Below are positions 55,613-64,000 of a stretch of 64,000 nucleotides of DNA, one piece after another; within the stretch, counting starts at the first letter, position 1; each line of letters starts with the position of its first letter. Location: positions 35,119 through 99,118 of the forward strand of contig JAGYKU010000004.1 of assembly GCA_018401455.1 (NCBI GenBank), in the 5' to 3' direction. Under the pieces are notes generated by a model. It was not told the DNA's origin. It did no database searches and saw nothing but the letters and a program-made list of their open reading frames with translations. The position numbers and the translations under genes are program-made. The stretch comes from Flavobacteriales bacterium (GTDB taxonomy: Bacteria; Bacteroidota; Bacteroidia; Flavobacteriales_D; Parvicellaceae).

Positions 55613-55695
55613 TAAATTAAAAACTAAAAATAATGATTAAAAGAATTATCAAAAACTAAAAAAAAACTAAAGCATATCCTTTATTAAAAAAATAT

Positions 55696-56514
55696 ATGTC
55701 CCTAATGGTATCAAAAAAGATATTTAATTTCAAAGGGGAATTTATTGTAAGGACTAATGAAGGAATTGAATTTAAATTATACAATAATCCTTTTCATTTA
55801 GAAACTGAAATTTATTGGAAAGGTATAGACAATTTTGAATGGGAAATTGAAACAAGAAAAATTTGGAATAAACTCAGTATGCACTCCGGTTCAATTTTTG
55901 ACATTGGTTCTAACACAGGCATATTTGCAGTTTTGGCAAAAGCATATAACTCCAATGCTAAAGTATTTGCTTTTGAGCCTCAACCTAATATATTTTCTGT
56001 ACTTTGTAAAAATAACGTAATTAACAATTATAATATAGTTTGTGAAAATTTAGCACTTTCAAATACTAAAGGAGAATTACCCTTTTTTAATTATGGAAAT
56101 AATGCTTTTTCTGAAAATTCAACAGCAGGAAGTTTAAACCCAAATTGGAGAAGTAAAAATCAAAAATCTATAAATGTTGATGTTGATACTCTAGATAATT
56201 ATATTTTTAATAACAAAATCGAGAAAATTGATTTAATGAAAATAGATGTAGAATCTACTGAAGTTGAAGTTTTACTCGGATTCAAAGAAAATCTAAAAAA
56301 ACATAATCCATTTATTATAATTGAAATAATAAATAATGAATTAGGGAAAAGCATTGAAAATATTCTTGAAAGAGAAAACTATAAATACTATAATATTGAT
56401 GAAAAAAGAGGAATTCAAGTTGTCGAAAACTTAGGACTCTCGGAATATAATAATTATTTAATTTGTCCAATTGTGAGATTAAGTGAATTAAATAAAATTA
56501 TATCAAATTCATGA
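55696..56514 (+). CDS. FkbM-family methyltransferase
   Basis: The 272-residue protein is intact. The SAM-binding site is SIFDIGSNTGIFAVLAKAY, followed by VFAFEPQPNIFSVLCKNN and the FkbM-typical DVDTLDNYI...IDLMKIDVESTEVEVLLGF. FkbM enzymes O-methylate sugars and polyketides; in this cluster it probably methylates a surface polysaccharide. It overlaps the next gene by 4 bp. Start ATG at 55696; a few residues later another ATG (55705) is possible. Confidence 0.85.
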   Translation: MSLMVSKKIFNFKGEFIVRTNEGIEFKLYNNPFHLETEIYWKGIDNFEWEIETRKIWNKLSMHSGSIFDIGSNTGIFAVLAKAYNSNAKVFAFEPQPNIFSVLCKNNVINNYNIVCENLALSNTKGELPFFNYGNNAFSENSTAGSLNPNWRSKNQKSINVDVDTLDNYIFNNKIEKIDLMKIDVESTEVEVLLGFKENLKKHNPFIIIEIINNELGKSIENILERENYKYYNIDEKRGIQVVENLGLSEYNNYLICPIVRLSELNKIISNS

Positions 56515-57635
56515 AAAATAACAAGTTAAACATTTGTCATATAGTCAATTGGTATCCGAACAAATGGGATAATAAAGAAGCTATTTGGACCAAAAGGCAT
56601 ATTGATGGACTGAATGAATTGTGCGATAATGATGTTTATCATGTTCAAGTTAGATTTGGTAAATTAAAAAAGCATTTTTACCGTGTATCAGATACTGAAC
56701 AAGCATTTATTCTTTCTGCAAAAACTAATATTTGGTTTTTGAGAGAAATTATAACCACAATGCTACTGGTTTATGTTATTTTATTTAAAATTAAAAACCG
56801 AAAACAATACGATGCCTATAATTTTCAAATTACTTATCCACTTCTTACGTATTCCAAGATTAATAACTTGGTTTTAAAAAGCCCATAATTGTAACTGAAC
56901 ATTGGAGTGCTTATCATCACAAATTTTGGAACAAAAAGAATTAAAAGAATAAAAGAATATTTAAAATAAAAAACTAAACTTTATATGTGTATCTGATGCG
57001 CTTAGAAAGATATTGAAAAATTTTTCTAATCAAAAGATTAACTTCAAGATTATAAGTAATACAATAGATTAGCATTTTAAAATTTGCAATACAAACGAAC
57101 TGAAAATTTGTTTTATGTTGAGTTTTGGAAAGTTCAAAAAATCCTTTATGCTATTTGATGTATTTTCAAAATTAAAAAAAGAAAATTTTAGTTTTCAAAT
57201 AGTGATTAGTGGATTTGGTCCATTAGAAGATGAAATGAAACAATATGTAGAAAAAATGGGGTTAACTAAAATTGTAAATTTCATTGGGAAGCTTAATTCA
57301 AAAGAAATTGTTGATCAAATGAATAAAACACAATACTTTATTCACAATTCTAATTATGAAGTATCCTCTGTTGTTTGTATGGAAGACGGTAGCTTGTGGC
57401 ACACCAGTTATTGCTAAAGTCGAAGGCATTCCTGAATACTTAAACAATCAAAACGGCATCTTAATTGAAAATAATTCATTTGAATGTTGGTACTTTAATA
57501 TAAAATTCTTTACTTAATAATAATGATTTCAATAATAAATTGATTTCTGAATATGGTTACAATAAATTCTCTTCAAATATGGTTGCTCAGGAATACTTAA
57601 ATGCTCTCAACTATTTTATTAATCATAAAAATTAA
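56511..57635 (+). pseudogene. Glycosyltransferase family 4, frameshifted
   Basis: ATG 56511 overlaps the FkbM stop. The readable start (NICHIVNWYPNKWDNKEAIW) lasts to 56888, and later pieces reconstruct a GT4: IVTEHWSAYHHKFWNKKELK, CISDALRKILKNFSN, then 57115-57417 with FQIVISGFGPLEDEMKQYVE and IGKLNSKEIVDQM, and CGTPVIAKVEGIPEYLNNQN in another frame. The end (NALNYFINHKN) stops at 57633-57635, overlapping the next ATG. At least four indels. Confidence 0.7.
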
Positions 57636-58703
57636 TGAATTATCTAAATGATAAAAATATCTTAATCATATCTCCCGATTCATGGGATTTCTTGCCTGTT
57701 TCAAAGCATCATTATGCTATTGAATTGGCAAAAACCAATCATGTTTATTTTTTGAATCCTCCTTCTGAAAAAAAAGGAATATTTTTGGACAAAGGTGTTA
57801 ATGTTATAAATGACTACAAAAGAATTCAAGGTATAAACAAAATCCCTTTTACTTTTATTAAAAGATTTTTGATGAAAGTGGAAATCAAATCTATTCTTAA
57901 AAAAACTTCTAAAAATAAAATTGATATTGTATGGTCATTTGATACTTCAAGATTGTACTTTCTAGATTTATTTAAAGCCAAATTGAAAATTGCACATATT
58001 GTAGATTTAAGTGAGAATTTCTACTTTAAGACACAATTTTGTCTGCAAATTATTGTTTTTGTGTTTCTGAGAAGTATAAAAAAATAAAATTATTACCATT
58101 AACAAAAATGTTTATAAAATAAATCATGGATATAATGATTCAGTTCAAATTCAACATAATGAAACCGTTGATAATCAAGGTGTATATTTTGGAAACTTAA
58201 ATATGTTATATATAGACTGGGAATCTATTTACCTAATAGTTGATAGATTTCAAAATATTACATTTAAATTTTATGGGAATCATGATTTAAATCTTTTAAA
58301 CAAAAATATATTTTTCGAAAAATTAAGTAAACTAAAAAATGTTTCGATTAATGCACCAGTCTCTCCTGAAGAAATGCAAAAAATATTAAAAAAATCTAGA
58401 TTTGCATTAGTATCATACTTGCATTTAATATACGGAAAACAAGTTGATAATTCTCACAAAATTATGCAGTATTTAGGTTCAGGAATACCAATATTTTCAT
58501 CCTTTACTTATGAATATAGAAATTATAAACTTTTCCCTATGTTTTATAACCAAAAAGAAGTCGTAAATTTATTTGAACAATTTATTAATAACGAGTTTAA
58601 TGATTTTACTGAGGATTCAAAAAATAAAAGAATTAATTTCGCCCTTGAAAACACCTATTCTAAACAAATTGAGAGAATTGAAAAAATTATTTTAAAAAAA
58701 TAG
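57635..58703 (+). pseudogene. Glycosyltransferase (GT-B), frameshifted
   Basis: The N-terminal piece (57635-58087) begins NYLNDKNILIISPDSWDFLP and has a Rossmann-like pattern. After two or three shifts near 58050-58200 (pieces YCFCVSEKYKKI and NHGYNDSVQIQHNETVDNQG), the C-terminal piece 58203-58703 carries ALVSYLHLIYGKQVDNSHKI and MQYLGSGIPIFSSF, the usual nucleotide-sugar-binding half. Together they make a ~355-residue glycosyltransferase that cannot be translated as assembled. Confidence 0.65.
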
Positions 58704-58709
58704 TAGTAT

Positions 58710-59516
58710 ATGACTCAACCACTTGTTTCAATAATAATGCCTGCATATAACGCAGAAAAGTATATTGCTGAAGCTATTGAGTCGGTTTTAAAACAAGATT
58801 ATCCTAATTTTGAATTAATCATTATCAACGATGGAAGTAAAGATAAAACTGAATCGATTATTAATTCTTTTGATGATAAAAGAATTAAATATTATAGTCA
58901 AGAAAACAAAGGAGTAAGTGCTGCAAGAAATCTTGGACTAAAAAATATGATAGGAGATTTCTTTTGCTTTTTAGATGCAGATGATTTTTATCCTCCTAAA
59001 AGTATTTCATCTAGAGTTGCTATGTTTGAAAAAGATGATATTTATTTTTTAGATGGACGTGTAGCATTTTGTAATGAGACTATCGAAAAATCTATAAAAT
59101 ATTATATTCCGAAAATAAAAAATGTAAATCCTAATGCTGATTTAATAAAACTTAATGAAAATTGTTTTATGGGAATGAGTTGGATGATTAGAAACAATCA
59201 AAATATCATTCCTTTTAAAGAAGGTGTTTCTCATTGTGAAGATTTAATTTTTTTTATTGAAAATTCAAAAAATGGTTTATATAGTTTTACTGAAGAGACC
59301 ATACTAAAATATAGACAAGTAACCAATTCTGCAATGCGAAATTTAAAAGGACTTCATCAAGGATATCAATATACTTTTGATTTTTTAAAAGAAAACAAAT
59401 ATGAGAAAAATCTTATAAATGCTTTTAAAAGCAAATATCTAAGTATAATGTTTAAATCCTACTTAAAGAACTTTCATATCTTTGAGGCTATAAAAGTTCT
59501 TCTTTTGAGAAAATGA
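58710..59516 (+). CDS. Glycosyltransferase family 2
   Basis: The 268-residue GT-A protein is intact. PLVSIIMPAYNAEKYIAEAI and INDGSKDKT form the nucleotide-binding part, and FLDADDF holds the DxD metal site. GVSAARNLGL is also typical. It transfers a single sugar from a nucleotide donor in polysaccharide repeat-unit synthesis. It overlaps the next gene by 4 bp and follows the broken GT by 6 bp, so the cluster is one operon. Confidence 0.92.
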   Translation: MTQPLVSIIMPAYNAEKYIAEAIESVLKQDYPNFELIIINDGSKDKTESIINSFDDKRIKYYSQENKGVSAARNLGLKNMIGDFFCFLDADDFYPPKSISSRVAMFEKDDIYFLDGRVAFCNETIEKSIKYYIPKIKNVNPNADLIKLNENCFMGMSWMIRNNQNIIPFKEGVSHCEDLIFFIENSKNGLYSFTEETILKYRQVTNSAMRNLKGLHQGYQYTFDFLKENKYEKNLINAFKSKYLSIMFKSYLKNFHIFEAIKVLLLRK

Positions 59517-60718
59517 ATATTATTTATATTGCATATTGGGGAGTTAATGATGGTTTAACAAAAAGCACAGTTTACCCACATCTTAAAATTTTAGAACGTT
59601 TTACCGAAATTGATAAGATTTTTTTTCTGACTTTTGAAAGAAATGATTTTATTTTTAATCTAGATTTTAAAAAAGTCATACATATTCCAATAATTGAAAA
59701 ATCATCTCCAAAAGGATTAAATAAGTTTATTGCTTTTAAGAATGGAAGAAAAATATTGAAAAATATTATTCAAAATGAAACAATAAGTCTTACCATTTGC
59801 AGGTCTAATCTTGCTGGAATTCTTGGATTGTATTGTTATAATCTAAGTAAAATTCCATTTGTGATAGAAAGTTATGAGCCACATTTAGATTATATGATAG
59901 AAAGTGGCGAGTGGAAAAAAAATAGTCTAAAGTCCAAATTACTTAAAAAGTATGATAAGGAAATTCAAAAAAAATCATTTAAACTATATCCTGTTGCTCA
60001 TAATTATAAGAATCGATTAATAAAAGAAGGAATTTCTGTTGAAAAAATTGAGGTAATACCATGCTCAGTAGATTTGAAAAAATTCGACTTTAATCAAGAT
60101 GACAGAAATTATATAAGACAAAATTTAAAAATCGACAATCAAAAAAAAGTAGGTGTTTATGTAGGTAAGTTTGGAGGGATTTACTTAGAAAGTGATGCCT
60201 TTGAACTTTTTTATGAATTGTTTAAACTTTTAAATGAAGATTTAGAAATAATAATTTTAAGTCCTATCCCAAAAGAAAAAATTGATAAAAACCTAAAAAA
60301 GTACAACATTCAACTGGATAAAGTACATATTTTATCTGTAAATCATGATGAAGTACCAAAATATTTAAGCGCTTCTGATTTTGCTTTTTCACTTCAAAAA
60401 CCTTCACCGAGTAATGCCTATCTTAATCCTATAAAAATTGGCGAATATTGGGCAAGTGGTCTTCCTGTATTTATTACCAAAGGTGTTGGAGATGATGACA
60501 AAATCATAACACAAAACAATATTGGATTTTCCTGGGATATTCTAAATAATGACGCTCAGTTTTTTGCTAATAGAATTAGAGATTTTATAAATCAATATAA
60601 AGTTTCAACCGATTTTGATATTAGAAAACAAATAAGAGAATACGCAATAAAGTATAGAAATTTTGAAATAAATCAAATGCATATTCAAAATTACAGTGAG
60701 ATTATTGAAAATAATTAA
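59513..60718 (+). CDS. Glycosyltransferase, GT4-like
   Basis: The 401-residue intact protein has an N-terminal half NIIYIAYWGVNDGLTKSTVY and a C-terminal half with VEKIEVIPCSVDLKKFDF, GVYVGKFGG and PIKIGEYWASGLPVFITKGV, where the Glu of the GEYWA region lies at the donor-binding position of GT-B enzymes. It likely adds one residue to the surface glycan. It is the last gene of the operon; no terminator hairpin was seen. Confidence 0.85.
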   Translation: MNIIYIAYWGVNDGLTKSTVYPHLKILERFTEIDKIFFLTFERNDFIFNLDFKKVIHIPIIEKSSPKGLNKFIAFKNGRKILKNIIQNETISLTICRSNLAGILGLYCYNLSKIPFVIESYEPHLDYMIESGEWKKNSLKSKLLKKYDKEIQKKSFKLYPVAHNYKNRLIKEGISVEKIEVIPCSVDLKKFDFNQDDRNYIRQNLKIDNQKKVGVYVGKFGGIYLESDAFELFYELFKLLNEDLEIIILSPIPKEKIDKNLKKYNIQLDKVHILSVNHDEVPKYLSASDFAFSLQKPSPSNAYLNPIKIGEYWASGLPVFITKGVGDDDKIITQNNIGFSWDILNNDAQFFANRIRDFINQYKVSTDFDIRKQIREYAIKYRNFEINQMHIQNYSEIIENN

Positions 60719-60744
60719 ATATTTTTTTCTAATAATCTTATTAG

Positions 60745-62113
60745 TTGAATAAATCACAAACCAATCCAAAAGATAAAAAGGCATTAATGGATTTAAACCT
60801 TACTAAAGCTCCCAAAATTGGGAGTTGTAACCCCAATCATAAAGGCAAAAAGAATTGCGAATGTAAATGAATATACTAGTATAGGTGTAGTTCTGATTAA
60901 TCTAAAGATCAGTCTAAAACTCTACTTTTATTAATGTTAGGAACTAATAATCCCAATAAAAAGCAAAATTCTCTAATATGATAATAGCATAACAGGACTT
61001 CTGGCTTCAATCAACATTGGTCTGAAAAGTCCTAAGCATTGTAGCTTGGAAACTTAGAAATGAACCCTACCATACTTCCATCTAACTCTCCAATATCAAA
61101 ATTATTATCAATTTCATATTGTTCTTTCCTTTTTAAGTCTTCCTTGAGTTACCATTGCTGTCTGAACTGCATTATCAAGGGCGAATTTATCCATACCTGC
61201 CACCCAATGATTGCAAAACAAAATAACTTGCACCAACAGCACCAAAAAATACAAAAGGAAGCACTATAAACTTGAAAATTACATTATCAACTTTCTTTAA
61301 TACAAGAGCAAAGATCCAAATTCCCAAACAAGGCACTAAAATATTTAAGATATAAGGTTTGATGACCAATATCGAATAAGCTGAAACGAAAAAAAGCAAG
61401 ATATAGAAAATCAAAAACTTTCTTTCCAATATCATCTGAAAAGCATAAATAATTATACATACTCCTGCAAAAGTATAAGTATCTTTCATCATTCCACTTC
61501 CCCAAAACACAACTGATGGAATAAATAAAGTAGCATAAGCTAATTCTTTATGTAAAACAGGAAAGTATTTCAAAAATGTTAAATACAATTTCCATAAAGG
61601 AATAAAAGAAAGTATAGCGATTAAAATAGTACAAGCAAAATAACTTCCATTAGTTAATATTAATAACGGGCTTGTCAACTTACAAACAGCAAATGTTTTA
61701 GGGTCTCTAGAAATAAAACTAAGAGGAACACCTGTTGTGTTGTCAAAGGCATTAAATGTATATGCCTCCCATTCATCATGACTAAAATTTTCAGTAATTA
61801 AACTTGAATTCCAAATTATATTAAAATAATCTGAAGCGTCCTCGTAGAAAAGATTCATCAATGGTAAGGTACTTGAATAATAACTTATTGTATCGCCTCC
61901 TCCGTAATAAAACACATAAATAAATGCAAAGAGAAACCCTCCAAAAATCTTAAACATCAATGCAGGAAGCAAATATTTGTATGCTTCATTTTTGTTAATG
62001 TTTCTAACTTTAAGACGTGTTCCGATAAAATAGGCAAAACCAACAAGAAACAACATTAGGATTATTTCCCAATATTCAAAATTGATTGTACCTAAATTAT
62101 ATGTCCTAATCAT
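60745..62113 (-). pseudogene. Polytopic membrane protein, C-terminal third frameshifted
   Basis: From ATG 62113 an open frame of 308 residues has about eight membrane helices and a periplasmic loop with SWNAYTFN-like and FGSGMMKDTYTFAGV motifs. It stops at 61187 just after VLQSLGG. Coding sequence continues in other frames: MDKFALDNAVQTAMVTQGRL, NFDIGELDGSMVGFISKFPS, LFRPMLIEARSPVMLLSY, then YSFTFAILFAFMIGVTTPNF and ALVRFKSINAF near 60790. This rebuilds a ~440-residue family common beside Bacteroidota polysaccharide genes. Function is unknown; a glycan polymerase or ligase-like role is possible. The 3' end is approximate. Confidence 0.6.
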
Positions 62114-62118
62114 ATTTT

Positions 62119-62592
62119 CTAATTATGGTGATAGGGTTCGCCTTTTAATATGGTGTAACATCTGTATAATTGCTCTTTAAAAATCATTCTTACCATTTGG
62201 TGTGAAAAGGTAAGTTGGGACAAAGATAACTTTTGTTGGGCTCTTTGATATACTTCTTCAGAAAAACCATATGCTCCTCCAACTATAAAAACTATATTTT
62301 TCTTTCCAGATACTTGAAGTTTATTAATCCATTCTGACATTTGAATTGAAGTAAATTGAGTTCCTTTATCATCCAATAAAACTACCTCATCGCTAGAAAT
62401 AATTTTTTCTAAAATCAAAACACCTTCCTTAGTTTTAATTTCGTTCTCGGATAATTTAGAGGCGTTTTTTAACTCTGGAATGATTACTTCTTCAACCTTT
62501 ACATAACGCTTCAATCTTTTGTCATATTCATTTTCGGCCGCTATTAAAAAGGGCTTAACTGTTTTTCCAACAAATATTAAAGTGATTTTCAT
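62119..62592 (-). CDS. rlmH: 23S rRNA (pseudouridine1915-N3)-methyltransferase
   Basis: The 157-residue protein is a complete SPOUT methyltransferase. MKITLIFVGKT is the usual start; VLLDDKGTQFTSIQMSEWIN and FIVGGAYGFSEEV (SAM-binding knot) and the terminal YRCYTILKGEPYHHN are diagnostic. RlmH methylates pseudouridine 1915 in helix 69 of 23S rRNA on assembled 70S ribosomes. It lies 14 bp after the ABC permease gene and 5 bp before the broken membrane protein gene. Confidence 0.97.
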   Translation of the reverse strand: MKITLIFVGKTVKPFLIAAENEYDKRLKRYVKVEEVIIPELKNASKLSENEIKTKEGVLILEKIISSDEVVLLDDKGTQFTSIQMSEWINKLQVSGKKNIVFIVGGAYGFSEEVYQRAQQKLSLSQLTFSHQMVRMIFKEQLYRCYTILKGEPYHHN

Positions 62593-62606
62593 AAGTAATT
62601 TTTAGT

Positions 62607-64000
62607 TTATTCAAACTTAATTGCGGTAACTGGATTCAATTTAGTGATAATTAGTGAAGGTAAAACTAATGATAAATTACACAGAATATAAGCTCCTAGG
62701 TTAATTGCAATAATCTGCCACCAAACAAAATGCATCGGGACTGTGCTTACATAATAATTGCTTTGTGACAATGTCAAAAATCCTGTGCTATTCTGCAATA
62801 TAATAATCCCAATAGCTAATATGTTTCCATATAATAAGCCTTTTAGAACTATAAAACCACCGTTGATAAGGAATATTTTTCTAATACTCCAGTTTTTTGC
62901 TCCCAAAGCTTTTAAAATTCCAATCATCCTCGTTCTTTCCAAAATGATTACCAACAACGCAGATGTCATGTTGATTATTGCTACCAAAATCATCAAACTA
63001 ATGATAATATATACATTCATGTCCAACATTCCCAACCAATTAAATATATCTTCATTCCTGTCTTTGATACTCTGAACATGAAGCATATTTTCTGTGTAAA
63101 ATTGTACTGTTTGCTTTCCTTCACTTAATGTTTCAAAATCTTTCATAATTACTTCAAAACCTCCGCAGTAGAAGTCGTTAGATCCTCCTGAAGTTTTAAG
63201 AACAGTCAAGAATTCTTTATCTCCAACTTTATAAAGGGTACTGTCTTCACTAAGGTAATTGGCATTTAAATTTTCATCCGAAGTTGTACATTCACAACCT
63301 TGAAATTCACTTGCGTAAATCGTAAGCCATGCTGTATCAGGAATAGATGCTGCTGTTGGCTCGTCTAAATAACTTTTGACCTCAACATCCGTAACAATTA
63401 CTTGTATTTCTATGGTGTCTTTTTCTATGCAAATTGGAATTCTATTGGCTTCAGTATAACTTCCTCCACTCCATTGATATCTGTAATTTCCGTTTCCACC
63501 ATAAGCATCTGCTTTGACAATGATTAAACCATTAAAACAATTTTCCTCAATACTTAAATATGTTTGGACTCCCCAATTATTAATTTCACTGATCTGTGCA
63601 ATGTCAATGTAGGTGAATTTCTTATCAAAATCTTCTAATCCTGTTTCGTAAATTCCTCCAATTTTTAAATTCTTTTGCTTTGGACCATCATCAGAAACAA
63701 AAAAACAAATGACTGGATCTCCCAACTTTACTTGTAATTGACTGGCTGTGTATCTTGAAATTAAAATAGAATCATTTGGTTTTCCTTTGGATTCAAAAAT
63801 GGGCAAATTGCCTTCTTGAAGATTTTTTTGTAAAAACTCATACCCATAATCACTTCCAATACCTTTAAAAATCATTCCAGACATATCTCTAACGTCTTCT
63901 CCTTCAGAATTGGTTGCACTACTCATTTTGGATTGTATAATCCCTGGCTTATAGGCAATTTTTTGTATTGAAACTACAGATTCATCAGCCAATAAGTCTG
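62607..64000 (-). CDS. FtsX/LolE-type ABC transporter permease, N-terminus outside window
   Basis: The frame is open to the window edge, so the true start (first membrane helix) is missing; the TTG at 63992 is not the start. The visible ~464 residues include a large periplasmic MacB/LolE-like domain and three C-terminal helices: VYIIISLMILVAIINMTSAL, FLINGGFIVLKGLLYGNILA and FVWWQIIAINLGAYILCNLS, with the FtsX motif ERTRMIGILKALGAKNWSIR between the first two. It resembles the lipoprotein-releasing permease LolC/E. A ~60-residue insert with GGNGNYRYQWSGGS recalls SprB-type adhesin repeats. Confidence 0.85.
   Translation of the reverse strand, partial: DLLADESVVSIQKIAYKPGIIQSKMSSATNSEGEDVRDMSGMIFKGIGSDYGYEFLQKNLQEGNLPIFESKGKPNDSILISRYTASQLQVKLGDPVICFFVSDDGPKQKNLKIGGIYETGLEDFDKKFTYIDIAQISEINNWGVQTYLSIEENCFNGLIIVKADAYGGNGNYRYQWSGGSYTEANRIPICIEKDTIEIQVIVTDVEVKSYLDEPTAASIPDTAWLTIYASEFQGCECTTSDENLNANYLSEDSTLYKVGDKEFLTVLKTSGGSNDFYCGGFEVIMKDFETLSEGKQTVQFYTENMLHVQSIKDRNEDIFNWLGMLDMNVYIIISLMILVAIINMTSALLVIILERTRMIGILKALGAKNWSIRKIFLINGGFIVLKGLLYGNILAIGIIILQNSTGFLTLSQSNYYVSTVPMHFVWWQIIAINLGAYILCNLSLVLPSLIITKLNPVTAIKFE

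Noticed and set aside
61060..61269. Plus-strand 69-codon ORF
   Set aside because: It is antisense to the reconstructed C-terminal part of the polytopic membrane protein and has no motif.
1..64000. tRNA, rRNA, tmRNA, RNase P and SRP RNA genes
   Set aside because: No cloverleaf with a GGTTC-type arm and no signature segments of these RNAs were found by eye.

Overview
The window is AT-rich DNA from a member of the Bacteroidota, most likely a Flavobacteriales-type organism. The evidence: start codons lack Shine-Dalgarno sequences; many genes are preceded by the Bacteroidota promoter box TAnnTTTG; the primary sigma factor is short (287 aa, no region 1.1); and several proteins have phylum-typical architectures (E1 alpha/beta fusion, OlsF-type bifunctional acyltransferase, long GAPDH, large alpha-2-macroglobulin lipoprotein, dihydroorotase-like protein without metal ligands). 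No rRNA, tRNA, CRISPR array or intact transposase was found.

Layout. 1-5.1 kb: partial patatin lipase, aminotransferase, rpsA with promoter, leader hairpin and terminator, then a glycosyltransferase. 5.2-6.3 kb: a small accessory island with a lipoprotein, an attC-like inverted repeat, a stub secreted ORF, and an antitoxin followed by an internally deleted ParE toxin. 6.3-12 kb: thioredoxin-like protein, a rimK plus aspartoacylase-like pair, and an LpxH-like/OlsF lipid operon. 12-19 kb: a possible structured RNA, rpoD, gapdh, then a PspA/YbjN/GIDE-like membrane-stress cluster and small unknown proteins. 19-32 kb: E1 dehydrogenase, an outer-membrane protein, YitT, typA, valS, three unknown genes and recJ, followed by a diverged duplicate of the recJ 3' end. 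32-42 kb: AhpD-like protein, envelope proteins, dapA, two frameshifted genes, a PyrC-like protein and msrB. 42-53 kb: sugar-phosphate transferase, lipoprotein, alpha-2-macroglobulin, DEAD-box helicase, rdgB. 53-61 kb: a surface-polysaccharide cluster of glycosyltransferases and methyltransferases in which about half the genes are frameshifted. 61-64 kb: a broken polytopic membrane protein, rlmH and a partial ABC permease.

Functionally the window mixes housekeeping genes (translation: rpsA, valS, typA, rlmH, rimK; transcription: rpoD; repair and nucleotide hygiene: recJ, rdgB; lysine/cell wall: dapA) with envelope biology: ornithine-lipid synthesis, polysaccharide assembly, lipoproteins and membrane stress.

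The most notable features are non-genic or degenerate. They are clustered frameshifts confined to accessory genes and a few small genes, a toxin reduced by a clean in-frame deletion beside an intact antitoxin, an attC-like palindrome, a recJ tail whose differences are mostly synonymous, and recurrent low-complexity intergenic tandem repeats. No wholly new multi-gene system could be demonstrated. The best candidates for follow-up are the PspA/YbjN/GIDE cluster, the rimK/aspartoacylase pair and the putative RNA upstream of rpoD.
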